Origin: Limnephilus marmoratus
Taxonomy: Eukaryota; Arthropoda; Insecta; Trichoptera; Limnephilidae
Direction: 5' to 3'
Length of the DNA: 64,000 nt
NCBI GenBank assembly: GCA_917880885.1
Contig: OU862934.1
Span: 29,992,734-30,056,733 of the forward strand
Shown: positions 63,353 to 64,000 of the stretch, piece after piece
Layout of the letters: each line of letters starts with the position of its first letter
Position numbering within the stretch: the first letter of the stretch is position 1
The notes under the pieces: generated by a model
What the model was told of the DNA's origin: nothing
Seen by the model: only the letters and a program-made list of their open reading frames with translations
Database searches by the model: none
Translations under genes and position numbers: made by a program

Positions 63353-64000
63353 TGAGGGAGCGGACTGCGGATCGGCAAAGACGGAGGACGAAATAAAAGG
63401 CGTCAGGTCGTAGTAGTATGAGTCGTCTTTATTGTGCTACGTAGCGATAGTCAATGAGCCAGGGGTGTAGACGGATGAGTAGACAGTGATGGTGCGCCGT
63501 AAGATGTGATGATGGTCAGGAAGCTGCAGTGGTGAAGATAACGTTTCTTCAGATCACTAGCGTGCTGCTCTATACCAGAGTGGTAGAGGATGACCAGTTC
63601 CAGGTGGTCGCTCGACATCATGAGGACGGAGATGACGGCTGGGACTTCGGTAATTTGGAGTAGGAAGAAGACCCTGTGAGGCGATGAGGAAAATCTCTGC
63701 GGCAGCAAAACGTGACAGGCTTCGGATTGCCCCGAACAGAAAGCGCGGCGGGTTTTTTGTGTTGCGGGCGAAGACATCTCAAGTCGTGGTGCGGCGGACC
63801 AGACTGCGAGACAGTGGTGGTAGATGAGAGCCTCGAAGGTGTTACAGAGGGTCCGAGAAAATGCCGTAGTTCTCTGTGTTTCCAGATGCTGCGCTGGAGA
63901 ATGCATGCAGATCACATCGCACTGTATAGCGTCTAGATGGTTACTCGCTGGTGGGCAGGCGTTGACTGACGGATTGAGACTGACTGCTCCGGGCGAGCAA
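63353..64000 (-). mobile_element. LTR, copy 4, antisense, cut by the window end
   Basis: Begins TGAGGGAGCGG (reversed LTR end), then GACGAAATAAAAGGCGTCAG and CAATAAAGACGACTCA (reversed), as in copy 3. The 5' end lies beyond the window, so whether it is solo is unknown. Confidence 0.7.

Noticed and set aside
63071..63355. 94-codon plus-strand and 72-codon minus-strand genes at 62917-63355
   Set aside because: Overlapping frames on both strands, no domain recognised and no splice or promoter support.
54036..64000. One full-length LTR retrotransposon bounded by the two minus-strand LTRs
   Set aside because: The 9 kb between them holds LINE, foldback and SINE-like elements and no gag-pol; a plus-strand LTR also lies in between.
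1..64000. CRISPR array, operon, riboswitch or bacterial feature
   Set aside because: No spaced direct repeats of that type; the sequence is eukaryotic in every recognisable element.

Overview
The window is AT-rich, intron-scale animal DNA and looks like an insect (arthropod) genome. The signs are short TTAGG/CCTAA tracts (the common insect telomere unit), several non-LTR retrotransposon lineages, Penelope-like elements with GIY-YIG domains, a mariner transposase, tRNA-derived SINEs and many small inverted-repeat elements. The order cannot be fixed from the sequence alone. I recognise no intact host protein-coding gene, no rRNA and no convincing functional tRNA gene; almost everything that can be named is mobile DNA in various stages of decay, often nested.

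Layout. 0-9 kb: inverted-repeat elements (859-1607, 4106-4438, 8824-9042), non-coding repeats (R1, R2, R3), a polypyrimidine repeat, and pieces of the dominant LINE family (LINE-A) and a SINE (SINE-A). 9-14 kb: RTE-like and Penelope fragments and a short LINE-A derivative. 15-22 kb: LINE-B, LINE-C and LINE-D 3' ends; LINE-A and SINE-A; the second R1 copy with a LINE nested in it. 22-27 kb: a textbook TA-flanked MITE, a Penelope fragment, an RTE with its (AAG)n tail, and a solo LTR. 27-34 kb: many LINE-A pieces, including the only ORF1/endonuclease half and a foldback element with 8-bp target duplications. 34-40 kb: two antisense LINE reverse transcriptase pseudogenes, a half mariner and a decayed transposon-associated gene. 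40-43 kb: two LINE 3' halves. 44-49 kb: a nearly complete LINE (LINE-C) with ORF1, ORF2 and poly(A). 49-64 kb: tRNA-like fold-back repeats, LINE-A interrupted by MITEs, three solo or partial LTRs, LINE-B copies, and a 1.3-kb foldback element carrying a transposon protein fragment plus an inverted tRNA-like pair.

How the parts relate. LINE-A supplies a 3' end with a nested double stem-loop that recurs about ten times. Two short copies join its 5' region directly to that 3' end at the same junction, so they look like a replicating non-autonomous subfamily. LINE-B and LINE-C also carry stem-loops just before their tails. Two unrelated-looking foldback elements both contain TTAGG tracts. Penelope 3' flanks carry a CTGANGA-stem-GAAA motif that resembles a hammerhead ribozyme core. 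Family names (LINE-A to G, SINE-A/B, RTE-A/T/M, R1-R3) are labels made for this window only.
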